Positions 54,036 to 62,383 of a DNA stretch of 64,000 nucleotides are shown in pieces (within the stretch, counting starts at the first letter, position 1; each line of letters opens with the position of its first letter). Below the pieces are notes generated by a model. It was given only the letters and a program-made list of their open reading frames with translations, did no database searches and was not told the DNA's origin. This DNA comes from Balneolaceae bacterium (GTDB lineage: Bacteria > Bacteroidota > Rhodothermia > Balneolales > Balneolaceae). Made by a program: the position numbers and the translations under genes. The stretch lies in assembly GCA_034521495.1 (NCBI GenBank), contig JAXHMK010000009.1:737001-801000 (forward strand). The letters are read 5' to 3'.

Positions 54036-54217
54036 AAAGGATTTGGCGAAACGATTTTGCCAAAAACCTTATCCAGAAAGTATCCGAAGGCAGCTAAAGA
54101 ACTGAAATGGCAATATCTGTTTCCATCAAAAATAAGAAGAGTTGACCCACGGTCGGGAGTAAGACATCGCTATCATATTTCACCAAGAACAGTTAGACGG
54201 GTGCTTAGAAAAATGCC
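54036..54217 (+). pseudogene. integron-integrase (IntI-like) remnant, family-specific insert domain only
   Basis: The frame reads KKGFGETILPKTLSRKYPKA, then AKELKWQYLFPSKIRRVDPR and SGVRHRYHISPRTVRRVLRK. The pattern RKYP-x-A-x-E-x-WQY-x-FPS, then VDPRSG and R-x-HH-like (RYH), is the extra domain that separates integron integrases from other tyrosine recombinases. A stop lies just upstream (54033), the catalytic HxxR and Tyr ends are missing, and the frame after 54217 runs out in the 3' end of the facing SelA-like gene. So it is a fragment of a former integrase gene next to a toxin-antitoxin pair. No attC site was recognised. Confidence 0.68.
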
Positions 54218-54234
54218 CAATCATCAGCAATCTA

Positions 54235-55461
54235 TCAAACAGCCTCCTCAAGAACCTCTCTCACCCGCTCACCTACAACCGAAACCTGTTCCGGTTTCAG
54301 TGTTACCACGGCAATGTTGAGTTCTTCGTCATTTCCGCCCACTTCAATTCGGGGCGTGCTGGTTCTCAGTTTTTCAGCTAAATCTGTTGGTGAGATTTTT
54401 ACACGGCTTTGATCCCATCGTACTTTCAACCCCGGGAAGTGGTTGGCCGGTCCGTCGTGAATATGAGTTTCGCCTTTCACTGTTGGTACATTTTCTACAG
54501 CCGCGGCAATCTCTTCGGTTCGGTCAATCCACTCCTGCCACTCTTTTTCGTGATCTTTTTCAAGATACGATTCCAATGCCACGAGCATCGCAAAGATCTC
54601 TTCCTTGTTTACTTTCATCGAGCGTCCGATTGGGGACTCATGCGGATTGAAATTCAGTTTGGCGGCTTCAACCAGGTCTTTTCGTCCCAATAAAATACCG
54701 GCGCTTTGGGGACCCCGAAGCATTTTTCCGCCTGAGAAGGTGACCAGGTCAAAGCCCATCTCCTGGTATTTGAAGAGGTTTTCAACAGGAGTTACGTCTG
54801 CCGCTGCATCATTGAAGGTAGGAATACCATGTTTCTTTCCAATCGATACAAATTGCTCATGCGGAATGCTGTACTCTTCCAATCCAAACCAGGACGCTGC
54901 CCCATTAAAAAACAGGGCCATGACTGTATTTTCGTTGATCGCCGCTTCCATCTCGTCCGGCCCTTCCACTTCAACCAGTTTCACTCCGGCACATCGAACC
55001 GCGTGATCAAACACATACCGGTGTTCTTTTTGGATGATCACCTCTTTTTGCGGACCCGGCAGATTCGGAAGCTGCTCGATTTTCTCAGGATCATCTCCGG
55101 TGATACATGCCGCCGTTCCCAGCGTCAATGCTCCGGCCGCTCCGGAAGTCACCATCGCTGCCTCAGCGTTTAGCAACTCCGCAATTCGTTCGCCCACTCT
55201 GTTCTGCACCTCATACATATTGGCAAAATCGTGGGAGGTAGATTGAATCGCCTGAACCACTTCCGGCAGCATCAGCGAACCGGAGAGGTAAGTCATCGTC
55301 CCCCGTGCATTGATGATTGGCTCGATTCCAAGCTCATCAAATAGATTTGGTGCTTTCTTGGAATTTTCTGTGGCTGTGTTACTGAATTGAGCTGTCGCTG
55401 CCAGTGTGCCAAGAATTGGAATTCCGGCAAGCGCTTTTAACATTTTTCGTCTGCTGAGCAT
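54235..55461 (-). CDS. exported PLP-dependent SelA/D-glucosaminate-6-P ammonia-lyase-like enzyme
   Basis: 408 residues. A twin-arginine-type signal (MLSRRKMLKALAGIPILGTL) then the PLP fold: EPIINARGTMTYLSGSLML, MVTSGAAGALTLGTAACITG, the Asp of TFNDAAADVTP and the Schiff-base Lys in TFSGGKMLRGPQSAGILLG. Such enzymes make or break amino-sugar acids, though exported members are of unknown use. A non-SelA role is inferred because no selenoprotein gene is seen. It overlaps the remnant integrase DNA at its 3' end. Confidence 0.85.
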   Translation of the reverse strand: MLSRRKMLKALAGIPILGTLAATAQFSNTATENSKKAPNLFDELGIEPIINARGTMTYLSGSLMLPEVVQAIQSTSHDFANMYEVQNRVGERIAELLNAEAAMVTSGAAGALTLGTAACITGDDPEKIEQLPNLPGPQKEVIIQKEHRYVFDHAVRCAGVKLVEVEGPDEMEAAINENTVMALFFNGAASWFGLEEYSIPHEQFVSIGKKHGIPTFNDAAADVTPVENLFKYQEMGFDLVTFSGGKMLRGPQSAGILLGRKDLVEAAKLNFNPHESPIGRSMKVNKEEIFAMLVALESYLEKDHEKEWQEWIDRTEEIAAAVENVPTVKGETHIHDGPANHFPGLKVRWDQSRVKISPTDLAEKLRTSTPRIEVGGNDEELNIAVVTLKPEQVSVVGERVREVLEEAV

Positions 55462-55695
55462 AATCTTATTTAGTGTTTATAAAAGTTTAACTTGAATCGT
55501 TTTCGGGTGTAAATGACAAAATTTGGACCTTAAAGGCAAGGTGTTATTCCCAGCTTATTCAGAGTTTTCAGTCATCGGAATAAGCTCAGGATTTTCCACA
55601 GCCTCACTCTGCTTTGGATCGATCTATTTCAGAAGGATCTGCTCCACAAATCCACCATAATAGTTTGTAATCTAAAGCCACTTCTCTGTATCCGT

Positions 55696-57048
55696 TTATG
55701 GACGAATCGGTGTTCCGTCAAGTGCACGGACTTGAGTCCAGGTGTTGAGTTGCTTGTCGGGAATTGGGAATTTTTTAGCTTCTTCCTCATTCAGGTCAAC
55801 ACCAATACCCGGCGCTTCATTAATTTTTACGTAGCCATTTTCTACACGGGGTGCTCCCGGAAATATCGCACGCAACCGGTCCGTCATATTCGGTGCCTCC
55901 TGGATCCCAAAATTCCATACGGCCAGGTCAATGTGGGCGTTGGCGGCATGTCCTATCGGGGATACATCACCCGGTCCGTGCCACGCAGTACGAACATTAA
56001 AAAATTCGCCCAGCCTGGCTACCTTCATGGCCGGTGTGATGCCACCGATCTGTGAAATATGAATGCGGATGAAGTCGATCCAGCGGTTTGTCATCGGTTG
56101 GGTCCACTCGTGGGGATTGTTATAGAGCTCTCCCATAGCGATGGGGACAGACGTTTTCTGCCTCAAAAGCTCAAACCATTCGTTATTTTCGGGAGAAAGC
56201 GGATCTTCAATAAAGAAGGGGCGGTATTGCTCCAGGTCTTCGCAGAGCTGAATCGCATCGCGCGGCTGTACCCGCTCATGGACATCGTGACAAAGTTCGA
56301 TCCGATCACCGCAAGCTTCCCGTACTTTCTCAAACAGTTCCCGTGTGCCCTGCAGATAGGTATGGGTATCCATAAAACGATCGCGGTCCATTCCAAATCC
56401 TGCTTTTTTGAAATCGGGCTCGCCCGAAATGGCTGTTGAACCGTATCCTCCAAGCTGAATTCGGCAGTGACGAAAGCCCTGCTCCATCGCTTCTTTTACA
56501 TTATCAATGACCGCTTCGATCGATTCATCGCCGCAATGGGTATAGGTATCCACTGCAAAACGAGTTTTTCCACCCAGCAGCTCATAGACCGGCATATTAG
56601 CCCGCTTACCTTTGATATCCCACAACGCCATGTCGAGGCCACTCAGGGCATTGTTCAGCACCGGGCCATTCCGCCAGTACGAGTTCTGGTACGTCATCTG
56701 CCATACATCCTCAATGTTGTTTACATTCATTCCCACACAGAAATCAGCCAGGTAATCGTTAACCGCGGAAAGTACCGGCTTGGCGCGTTGCCTGAAAGTC
56801 GCACATCCCAGTCCATAGAGCCCGGGTTCGTTTGTTTCCACCTTCACTACGATCAGTTCAATGCCGTGCGGAGCAGTGGCAATGGCTTTAACATTGGTGA
56901 TCTCCAGGGGCGGCAGTCCGTTGGTTGCTTTTGAGTAGCGTTCCTGTTGATTCTTCTGGCTCGAGGAATCATTTTTCAATGAAAATTGTCCCAGGGCACC
57001 GGCTGAAAGTCCCATACCCATATTTTTAATTGCATCACGTCGATCCAT
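55696..57048 (-). CDS. exported enolase-superfamily dehydratase (mannonate-dehydratase/RspA-like)
   Basis: 450 residues. Tat-like signal (MDRRDAIKNMGMGLSAGALG). The capping domain (about 45-170) is followed by a barrel whose strands carry GFRHCRIQLGGYG, LCHDVHERVQPR, PFFIEDPLSPEN, VPIAMGELYNNP and AWHGPGDVSPIGHAAN. The last two hold acid/base residues and metal ligands typical of the ManD/RspA branch, and the tail IPDKQLNTWTQVRALDGTPI is diagnostic for it. It probably dehydrates a sugar acid such as D-mannonate. It is on the same strand as the PLP enzyme, with 234 bp between. Confidence 0.9.
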   Translation of the reverse strand: MDRRDAIKNMGMGLSAGALGQFSLKNDSSSQKNQQERYSKATNGLPPLEITNVKAIATAPHGIELIVVKVETNEPGLYGLGCATFRQRAKPVLSAVNDYLADFCVGMNVNNIEDVWQMTYQNSYWRNGPVLNNALSGLDMALWDIKGKRANMPVYELLGGKTRFAVDTYTHCGDESIEAVIDNVKEAMEQGFRHCRIQLGGYGSTAISGEPDFKKAGFGMDRDRFMDTHTYLQGTRELFEKVREACGDRIELCHDVHERVQPRDAIQLCEDLEQYRPFFIEDPLSPENNEWFELLRQKTSVPIAMGELYNNPHEWTQPMTNRWIDFIRIHISQIGGITPAMKVARLGEFFNVRTAWHGPGDVSPIGHAANAHIDLAVWNFGIQEAPNMTDRLRAIFPGAPRVENGYVKINEAPGIGVDLNEEEAKKFPIPDKQLNTWTQVRALDGTPIRP

Positions 57049-57325
57049 AATCTTTCCCTATTTATTCGTTGTTACTGTTTGAATGAAAGTTTCTGAAAGA
57101 TGTACAAATAAATACTTTTTTTCTTGGGAAGTCCGTAGGGGTAATGATTACTGGGAAAAGGGGGAGACATTCAGTCGGGCTTCCTTTTTAAAGTCAGCAA
57201 TTAAACTACCCGAAAAGGACCCTTAGAAGTGAGGATAGTAGGCATGGAAGGAGTTCTGTGTAAATAAATGTAATAGAATAGTATTGAAAAAGTCTCACCA
57301 TTTTTTATAAAAAGTGATATAAGGT

Positions 57326-57360
57326 GGCACAAGTGACGCTTCGCTGAACACTTGCGCCAG
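57326..57360. repeat. short palindromic repeat family F, copy 5
   Basis: GGCACAAGTGACGCTTCGCT faces CACTTGCGCCAG. It is the clearest hit in the 390-bp gap 57049-57439, which otherwise shows no gene or signal I can support. Confidence 0.6.
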
Positions 57361-57439
57361 ATACGCGTAGACTGTTTCGACCAAAAAGCGGCCGAAACTG
57401 TGCTCTGACGCCCTTCAATAAATTCATGTCGAACCTTGA

Positions 57440-58564
57440 TTAGTTTACCAACCGAAGCCTTCTCACGCGATGATTTTCCCAGTCGGAGATGTAAAGGAAA
57501 GTTTCTGCCTTGCTCAGTACCAGGTGATAAGGTTTGTTGAATTGAGCCTCTGCACCAACGCCATCAGCCGAACCTATTTCGCCATTACCGGCTAATGTGG
57601 TGACTCTGTTATCCCTGATCATTCGAATTGAATGATTTCCGGAATCAGAAAAATAGACCGTTCCATCTGAACCGATGTCGATTCCCGCAGGCCTGTTTAA
57701 CCGAGCATTTTGCAAATTTCCATCGGCAAATCCAGCTTCGCCATTGCCTGCTATTGTGGAGACATTGCCTGTAGATAGTTCAACCTTTCGGATCCGGTGA
57801 CCAAAAAGATCGGCAACGTAGAGATATTTTTCATCCGGACCAAGAGCAATACTAACGGGAAGTGCGAACTGTGCCTGATCGGCGGGACCATCTTTAAACC
57901 CCTGAACTCCCGTTCCGGTAAGAGTCGATACTTCTCCGGCGTTACTGATTTTGCGAATTTTATAGTTGAGGCCATCCGCAACATAAACCGTTAGATTCGA
58001 GCTCACAGCAATATCTGCCGGGTTGTTAAACCTGGCTTGTAAACGGGGCCCGTCAACATCGCCGGATAAACCAACTCCGGAGTATGTTTCCACTCTTCCA
58101 TTTTGAGTTACAATCCGAATCGCATGGTTTGATGCATCTGCTATAAATAAAACGCCGTTGAGGGCGAGTTCTACACCCATTGGCTGCGCAAAGAGAGCTT
58201 CATTCCAGAAACCGTCTATAAATCCGGTTCCGTAGCCTCTTCCAGCAAATGTTTCAACGGTTTGATTACTGGTGATAATACGTATAGCGGCATTGTCCGA
58301 ATCCCCGATATAAATTTCGTTGTTACTGTTCAGTGCTATTCCCCAGGGATTATTAAATCGGGCTTTGTCTACAGTTTCGTCGATGTAACCCTTGGAGTTT
58401 CCGGCGATTGTTTTTACAGTCAGCAGAGCCTCTTGAGCAGATGGTTTCTGGTCTCCGGATTCGGACACTGAATTTTCTGAACATCCGGCTAACTTTATAC
58501 AGACCAATGCAGTAACAAGAAAGGTGGAAATCAGGAGTTTTATGCCGGATCTGCTCCGATACAT
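57440..58564 (-). CDS. NHL-repeat beta-propeller lipoprotein
   Basis: 374 residues. A signal peptide with CIKLAGCSEN (lipobox) is followed by about six NHL repeats, each of the kind NNPWGIALNSNNEIYIGDSD, then NAAIRIITSN and QTVETFAGRGYG. Similar turns occur at GFKDGPADQAQF, GFADGNLQNARL and GSADGVGAEAQF. It should form a six-bladed propeller anchored at the membrane. A binding or scaffolding role is likely; no catalytic residues can be assigned. Same strand as the enzymes to its right but 390 bp apart. Confidence 0.85.
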   Translation of the reverse strand: MYRSRSGIKLLISTFLVTALVCIKLAGCSENSVSESGDQKPSAQEALLTVKTIAGNSKGYIDETVDKARFNNPWGIALNSNNEIYIGDSDNAAIRIITSNQTVETFAGRGYGTGFIDGFWNEALFAQPMGVELALNGVLFIADASNHAIRIVTQNGRVETYSGVGLSGDVDGPRLQARFNNPADIAVSSNLTVYVADGLNYKIRKISNAGEVSTLTGTGVQGFKDGPADQAQFALPVSIALGPDEKYLYVADLFGHRIRKVELSTGNVSTIAGNGEAGFADGNLQNARLNRPAGIDIGSDGTVYFSDSGNHSIRMIRDNRVTTLAGNGEIGSADGVGAEAQFNKPYHLVLSKAETFLYISDWENHRVRRLRLVN

Positions 58565-58650
58565 GAGACTGTTATTTATTTACTTATTGCACAGACAGGC
58601 AGTATAATAATTATTTCTGATTTTTCAAGTACGGCTGTCCTTTTGCTTGA

Positions 58651-58703
58651 GGCTGTCCAAAAAAGATGTGAGAGAAATCAATATTCTAATTTTTGTCATA
58701 CCA
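58651..58703. repeat. repeat family D' fragment
   Basis: GGCTGTCCAAAAAAGATGTG and the following AGAGAAATCAATATTCTAAT match, in reverse complement, the stretch at about 21083-21135 that extends the first GMC gene. Farther right (58770-58860) there is GGACTCCTCTGGAGAATC and GGACAACC, probably more of the same family. Confidence 0.55.
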
Positions 58704-58970
58704 GCCCACGATCTAACTACGCCAAATTTACGAATGACAGGTCCGGGTACCTCCAAACATAGATAAAGAGTGGAGATTTGGTCCCAAGGACTCCTCTGGA
58801 GAATCGAGCCTGCACCGGGAATGCGGGGTTCCGAATGCAGTCCTTTTTGGACAACCTCGTTGCATCTGGAAGCACCGCTTCTGGTAAAAAACTGCACGAG
58901 AAAAAACCCCTCGTGATTAGACCAATCAGATATTTATTTATCTGGGTTATGAGCCAATGCCGATTCCGTT

Positions 58971-59624
58971 TTACATCCCAACAATTGCCGGTGCTTTTTG
59001 GATCAGATTGTCATTTTCGAGTGCCTCGACCATAAAAAGTGCAAAATCGATGCGGCGGGTCAGGTTGCTTTCCAGGATGGGATCACCCACGTGCTCACTC
59101 CAAACCGGCAGTCCCTGGCTTTTTCCCTCTTCAAGATCGCTTCCGCGAACCACCGTCCACTTTCTATCACTTTCAAATATCAGATCGCAGGCCCGAACCT
59201 GGTCGTCGATATCAACGAGTCTGAAAAATTTGGCAATACCTCCGAGAACATTCACCAGGAATTTTACCTTCCAGGAGTATTCGTCTTTACCGTCTTTGGT
59301 GATGTGCCAGCCGCAGGAGAAGATCAGGCGGGCATCGGGTTCGGCAAAATCTAACACAGCTTTTGCAGTGCCTGAGGAGTAATCATTCACACCAAACGGT
59401 ACCAGAACTGTAAGTACCCCATCGCAACCTTTTACCGCTTTTTTGATCACTTCTCGATTGTTAGTTCTTCCCGGAACGATGGTAATCTGGTCTTTAAATT
59501 CATCCAGCTTTGGCACGCTTTTCTCCCGGCAAACGCCAACCACTTCGTAGTTTCTGTCCAGGCAGTGCTGGACCATATATTTTCCAAGTTTCCCGGATGC
59601 ACCGATGATGCAGACTTTTTTCAT
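58971..59624 (-). CDS. NmrA-like NAD(P)-binding protein
   Basis: 217 residues from ATG 59624 (MKKVCIIGASGKLGKYMVQH), supported by a four-base overlap with the upstream gene's stop; a longer frame to 59696 would run through that gene. Rossmann motif GASGKLGKY. SVPKLDEFKDQITIVPGRTN and GCDGVLTVLVPFG follow, as in atypical SDR proteins that bind NAD(P) and may act as redox sensors or reductases. The catalytic Tyr-Lys pair of classical SDRs is not obvious. Operon with the DUF4386 protein. Confidence 0.85.
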   Translation of the reverse strand: MKKVCIIGASGKLGKYMVQHCLDRNYEVVGVCREKSVPKLDEFKDQITIVPGRTNNREVIKKAVKGCDGVLTVLVPFGVNDYSSGTAKAVLDFAEPDARLIFSCGWHITKDGKDEYSWKVKFLVNVLGGIAKFFRLVDIDDQVRACDLIFESDRKWTVVRGSDLEEGKSQGLPVWSEHVGDPILESNLTRRIDFALFMVEALENDNLIQKAPAIVGM

Positions 59625-60340
59625 GGATGATTCTTTTTGATTGAACCTCTCTTCAACGTGTCGGGAACTCCTTTGAAACCGATCCAGATCAGCCAAAAAA
59701 TCAGCAAGATTTCACCGGCGAATGTATAAAGGCCAATGGTTAAACTGTAATCAGGGGAGAGCATTTTTCCGAACGAATCGATGAAGTAGCCGGCACCGGC
59801 AATAACCACCAGGATACCCAGAATTCGTTGATCTGCTTTGAACACAAGATACCCCAGCAGAAACAGGTGAAGTCCAAAAATCCCGAGGCCGGTATCCCAT
59901 TCATTTCTGAATGAATCTATCAACAACATCACCTGGGCGTTTATTTGATCCGTTCCCAAAAGAGCCGTATAACCCGCATCGCTTAAAAGTGGCAAGACGT
60001 TGTAGAGATTGGCGATTGCCACTACATAAATAGCAGCGTACACAACTCTGATCCAGGCCATTAATAATGAAAGGCTTTTGTTGATCGGTTTTAGCAGAAC
60101 ATACAGTCCCCAGGCCACCAGAATATCAAGAATGGCCACGAAAAGAAGCATCACTATGCTCATTCTGAATGAATCTAAAGACTCCACAATGTTGGCTGTT
60201 GTTGCAGGAGCATCTCCAGGTACGATGAGATTTTGAATGATTGAGAAATAGGCAACAGGTGCAAGAAATACCATCAGGATTAACCCGACTCCTGCTGCTA
60301 ACGCAGCCTGACGTGATGAAATGTCCGACATGTTATTCAT
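59621..60340 (-). CDS. DUF4386 membrane protein
   Basis: About 239 residues from ATG 60340 (MNNMSDISSRQAALAAG); the frame continues to 60385. Six or seven hydrophobic helices with the family pattern AGVGLILMVFLAPVAYFSII, SIVMLLFVAILDILVAWGLY, SLLMAWIRVVYAAIYVVAIA and GLGIFGLHLFLLGYLVFKAD. Function unknown. Upstream of and overlapping the NmrA-like gene, so the two are translated together. Confidence 0.85.
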   Translation of the reverse strand: MNNMSDISSRQAALAAGVGLILMVFLAPVAYFSIIQNLIVPGDAPATTANIVESLDSFRMSIVMLLFVAILDILVAWGLYVLLKPINKSLSLLMAWIRVVYAAIYVVAIANLYNVLPLLSDAGYTALLGTDQINAQVMLLIDSFRNEWDTGLGIFGLHLFLLGYLVFKADQRILGILVVIAGAGYFIDSFGKMLSPDYSLTIGLYTFAGEILLIFWLIWIGFKGVPDTLKRGSIKKNHP

Positions 60341-60509
60341 GGGGTAAGTTATTTTTTGGCAGCTATATTTTGAAAAAAACTCCACTAAAACTACGCCAGT
60401 TTTTTTAGCAGGTTACAAATCTCTCTCATATGGAAAGAGAAGAGCCGTTTTGATATTGAAATCACTAAACCAGTTCACGAATCTCCATTGATGATTTTTT
60501 GAAATGTTT

Positions 60510-60776
60510 TTATTTGTGAACCTGGTAAAGGCGGGTGCTGCTTACAATCGGACATTTTGCCGCAATCTTTTTCGCTTCATCAATATTTTCAGCTTCAATG
60601 ATGGTGTAGCCGGTCAGAGAATCTTCACCGAATGGGAGTTCATCAATTCCGGATTCAGTGATTTCAAATCCGCCCCGAAAGCCTCCGCGATCTACTTGTT
60701 TGTCACTGATAATCTCGAACTATTTTTTCCATTCCTCCATCTGTGCAGGAGTTGGTTTTTTGAAGCCGTGATGTAG
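60510..60776 (-). pseudogene. YCII-family protein remnant (5' end lost, in-frame stop)
   Basis: On the minus strand the frame reads HGFKKPTPAQMEEWKK, then TAG, then FEIISDKQVDRGGFRGGFEI, LPFGEDSLTGYTIIEAENID and CPIVSSTRLYQVHK before TAA (60510-60512). The YCII pattern EKPT...W..WF is clear, and TAG stands where the second Trp (TGG) is expected. The normal start is replaced by family-B repeat DNA at 60777. It is a decayed gene. Confidence 0.65.
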
Positions 60777-61030
60777 AAATGAACTACCTCGGGGCAAAGC
60801 CCACGAGGTATCAACTTATAATCCAAATTTTTTTAACAATCTATGCACTTATTGTGAAGTGTCCCCCTTTGAAGGGGGCAATGGGGGATGATCATTTATG
60901 CTTCAGAACCAAGACTTTGTCAATTCAAAACTCAGATAGTCATCCCCCAGCTCACTCTGTTCGCTTCCCCCTTCGAAGGGGGAATTTAGTCTTTTTCCGA
61001 CCCAGAGGGTCGGGGAATTAAACCACTTTA
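60777..61030. repeat. repeat family B, copy 3 (inverted)
   Basis: It begins GAACTACCTCGGGGCAAAGC and ends GGGTCGGGGAATTAAACCAC, in reverse order to copies 1 and 2. It lacks the ~45-bp block with CTCCCGGCTAAAGCCG. It cuts the YCII remnant. Confidence 0.72.
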
Positions 61031-61157
61031 GATTAAGAAATTTTCCATTGTGTTTATTTAAGTTTGTTGATATCTGTAATAACATGAAAACCAATGATTT
61101 ATAAAATTATTTTCTGAATTATATAAAACTGCATTCATATTCAATGTGGTTAAGTTA

Positions 61158-62237
61158 CTACAGTAAGTCAGTATCAACATCTGCCGTCACTAAAAAATGA
61201 TCGGATGCATACCTGTATTTTCTCCAAACTTTTTGGCCATCCGGCATCTCCTCGCGGGATATGGCATTGCTGATCCACGTATCGGGGCGATTCCGGGTAT
61301 AGAGTATGTGGTCGATCCAAACTTTTCGGTAGGTATCAAAAATAGGATCTTTAAAACTGGTTGTTGAGATAGATGAAAGATCAATTTCCCAGCGGTCGTC
61401 ATCGTCAAGTGCATCGTAAAGAGCGTTTCCAAGGCAAAGACCCGGTTTCCAGACGGTGCCCATCAGGCGCTCAATGCCACTCACATTTAGTTTCTTTTCG
61501 CTGGTATCCTGTCCCGGACCATCATTGATATCCCCGCAAATAATCATCGGGATATTTTTGGTAGAATCTTCCGTCAGATAATAATCAAGAAACTCGTGCC
61601 GCAGCTGTGTACACTGTGCGACAATTTTCTTGCGATTGGCATCCGCCTGACTCCACCATTTGGACCATTCATAGGATTGAAAAATCCCCTTGCTCTTCAG
61701 GTGAAGTCCAACAACTCTGAGTTTTTTATTATTGGCGAGATTTATCTGGGCGTACAGCGGCAACCGTTCAAACCGGTGAAGTTCCTGGATTTCATCATCG
61801 TCCGTGTCAATTGTAAAATCGGTCGTAGCGCTGCTCAGACGTTCACTTTCGCCGCCCATTCCTTCATCAATGTGAAAGCGTTCAAAAGGTTCGCTTGCAA
61901 AATGGCCTTTATCGGTGCGGACGGCCAGTCCCAAAATTTGTGATCCACCTTTCGTTGGCTGAACATCGCATGTCCAGGTTCCGTTAACATCTGTATCAAA
62001 GAAGAGTTGGAGTTCAGTGGCTTTATTTGGCCCTTCGACAATTACCAATGCATCCACATCTACTTCGTTTAAGACTCCGGCCAGCGATTCCCGGCGATCT
62101 TTCACAGTTGGCCTGTTGCTTGATCCAAATGGATTCGGACCGCGCACTTTTTGATCATTATCTTTGAAAGCAGGACCGTCGGTAAACAGGTCGTTCATCC
62201 ATTCCATATTCCATACGCCAAATCGAATCTGTGCCAT
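61158..62237 (-). CDS. endonuclease/exonuclease/phosphatase-family protein
   Basis: 359 residues from ATG 62237, which has AAGGTGAG just before it; a GTG at 62246 would add three residues. DNase I-like fold: RFGVWNMEWMNDLF with the first Asn, DVDALVIVEGPNKATEL with the metal-binding Glu, VVGLHLKSKG with the catalytic His, MIICGDINDGPGQ with Asp and Asn, and DPIFDTYRKVWIDHILYTRN and YRYASDHFLVTADV closing the set. No signal peptide, so it is cytoplasmic. Substrate (nucleic acid or phosphoester) is unknown. Confidence 0.85.
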   Translation of the reverse strand: MAQIRFGVWNMEWMNDLFTDGPAFKDNDQKVRGPNPFGSSNRPTVKDRRESLAGVLNEVDVDALVIVEGPNKATELQLFFDTDVNGTWTCDVQPTKGGSQILGLAVRTDKGHFASEPFERFHIDEGMGGESERLSSATTDFTIDTDDDEIQELHRFERLPLYAQINLANNKKLRVVGLHLKSKGIFQSYEWSKWWSQADANRKKIVAQCTQLRHEFLDYYLTEDSTKNIPMIICGDINDGPGQDTSEKKLNVSGIERLMGTVWKPGLCLGNALYDALDDDDRWEIDLSSISTTSFKDPIFDTYRKVWIDHILYTRNRPDTWISNAISREEMPDGQKVWRKYRYASDHFLVTADVDTDLL

Positions 62238-62383
62238 TGTTCTCACCTTGTTTTTTTGAAATTAACATTGAATCGGCGGGCATTGGTTCTTCGGCTGTTT
62301 CCCTCCATCGCATTATGAACCTCTCCCAAAAGATTATAGAAAATTAATATGATTGATGCAGAGTCAATTCAACGACATCAAAA

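Noticed and set aside
54057-54320. An 87-residue reading as an intact small protein starting at TTG 54057.
   Set aside because: Homology to the integrase insert stops near 54217 and begins before the TTG; the rest overlaps the coding end of the SelA-like gene. It is a relic.
3642-57360. Family-F hairpins contain GTTAAGC, which fits the integron core-site pattern GTTRRRY, and lie near the IntI remnant.
   Set aside because: The second core site at the other end is missing, some copies have GCTGAAC instead, and copies also occur far from any cassette-like gene, so they are not attC sites on present evidence.
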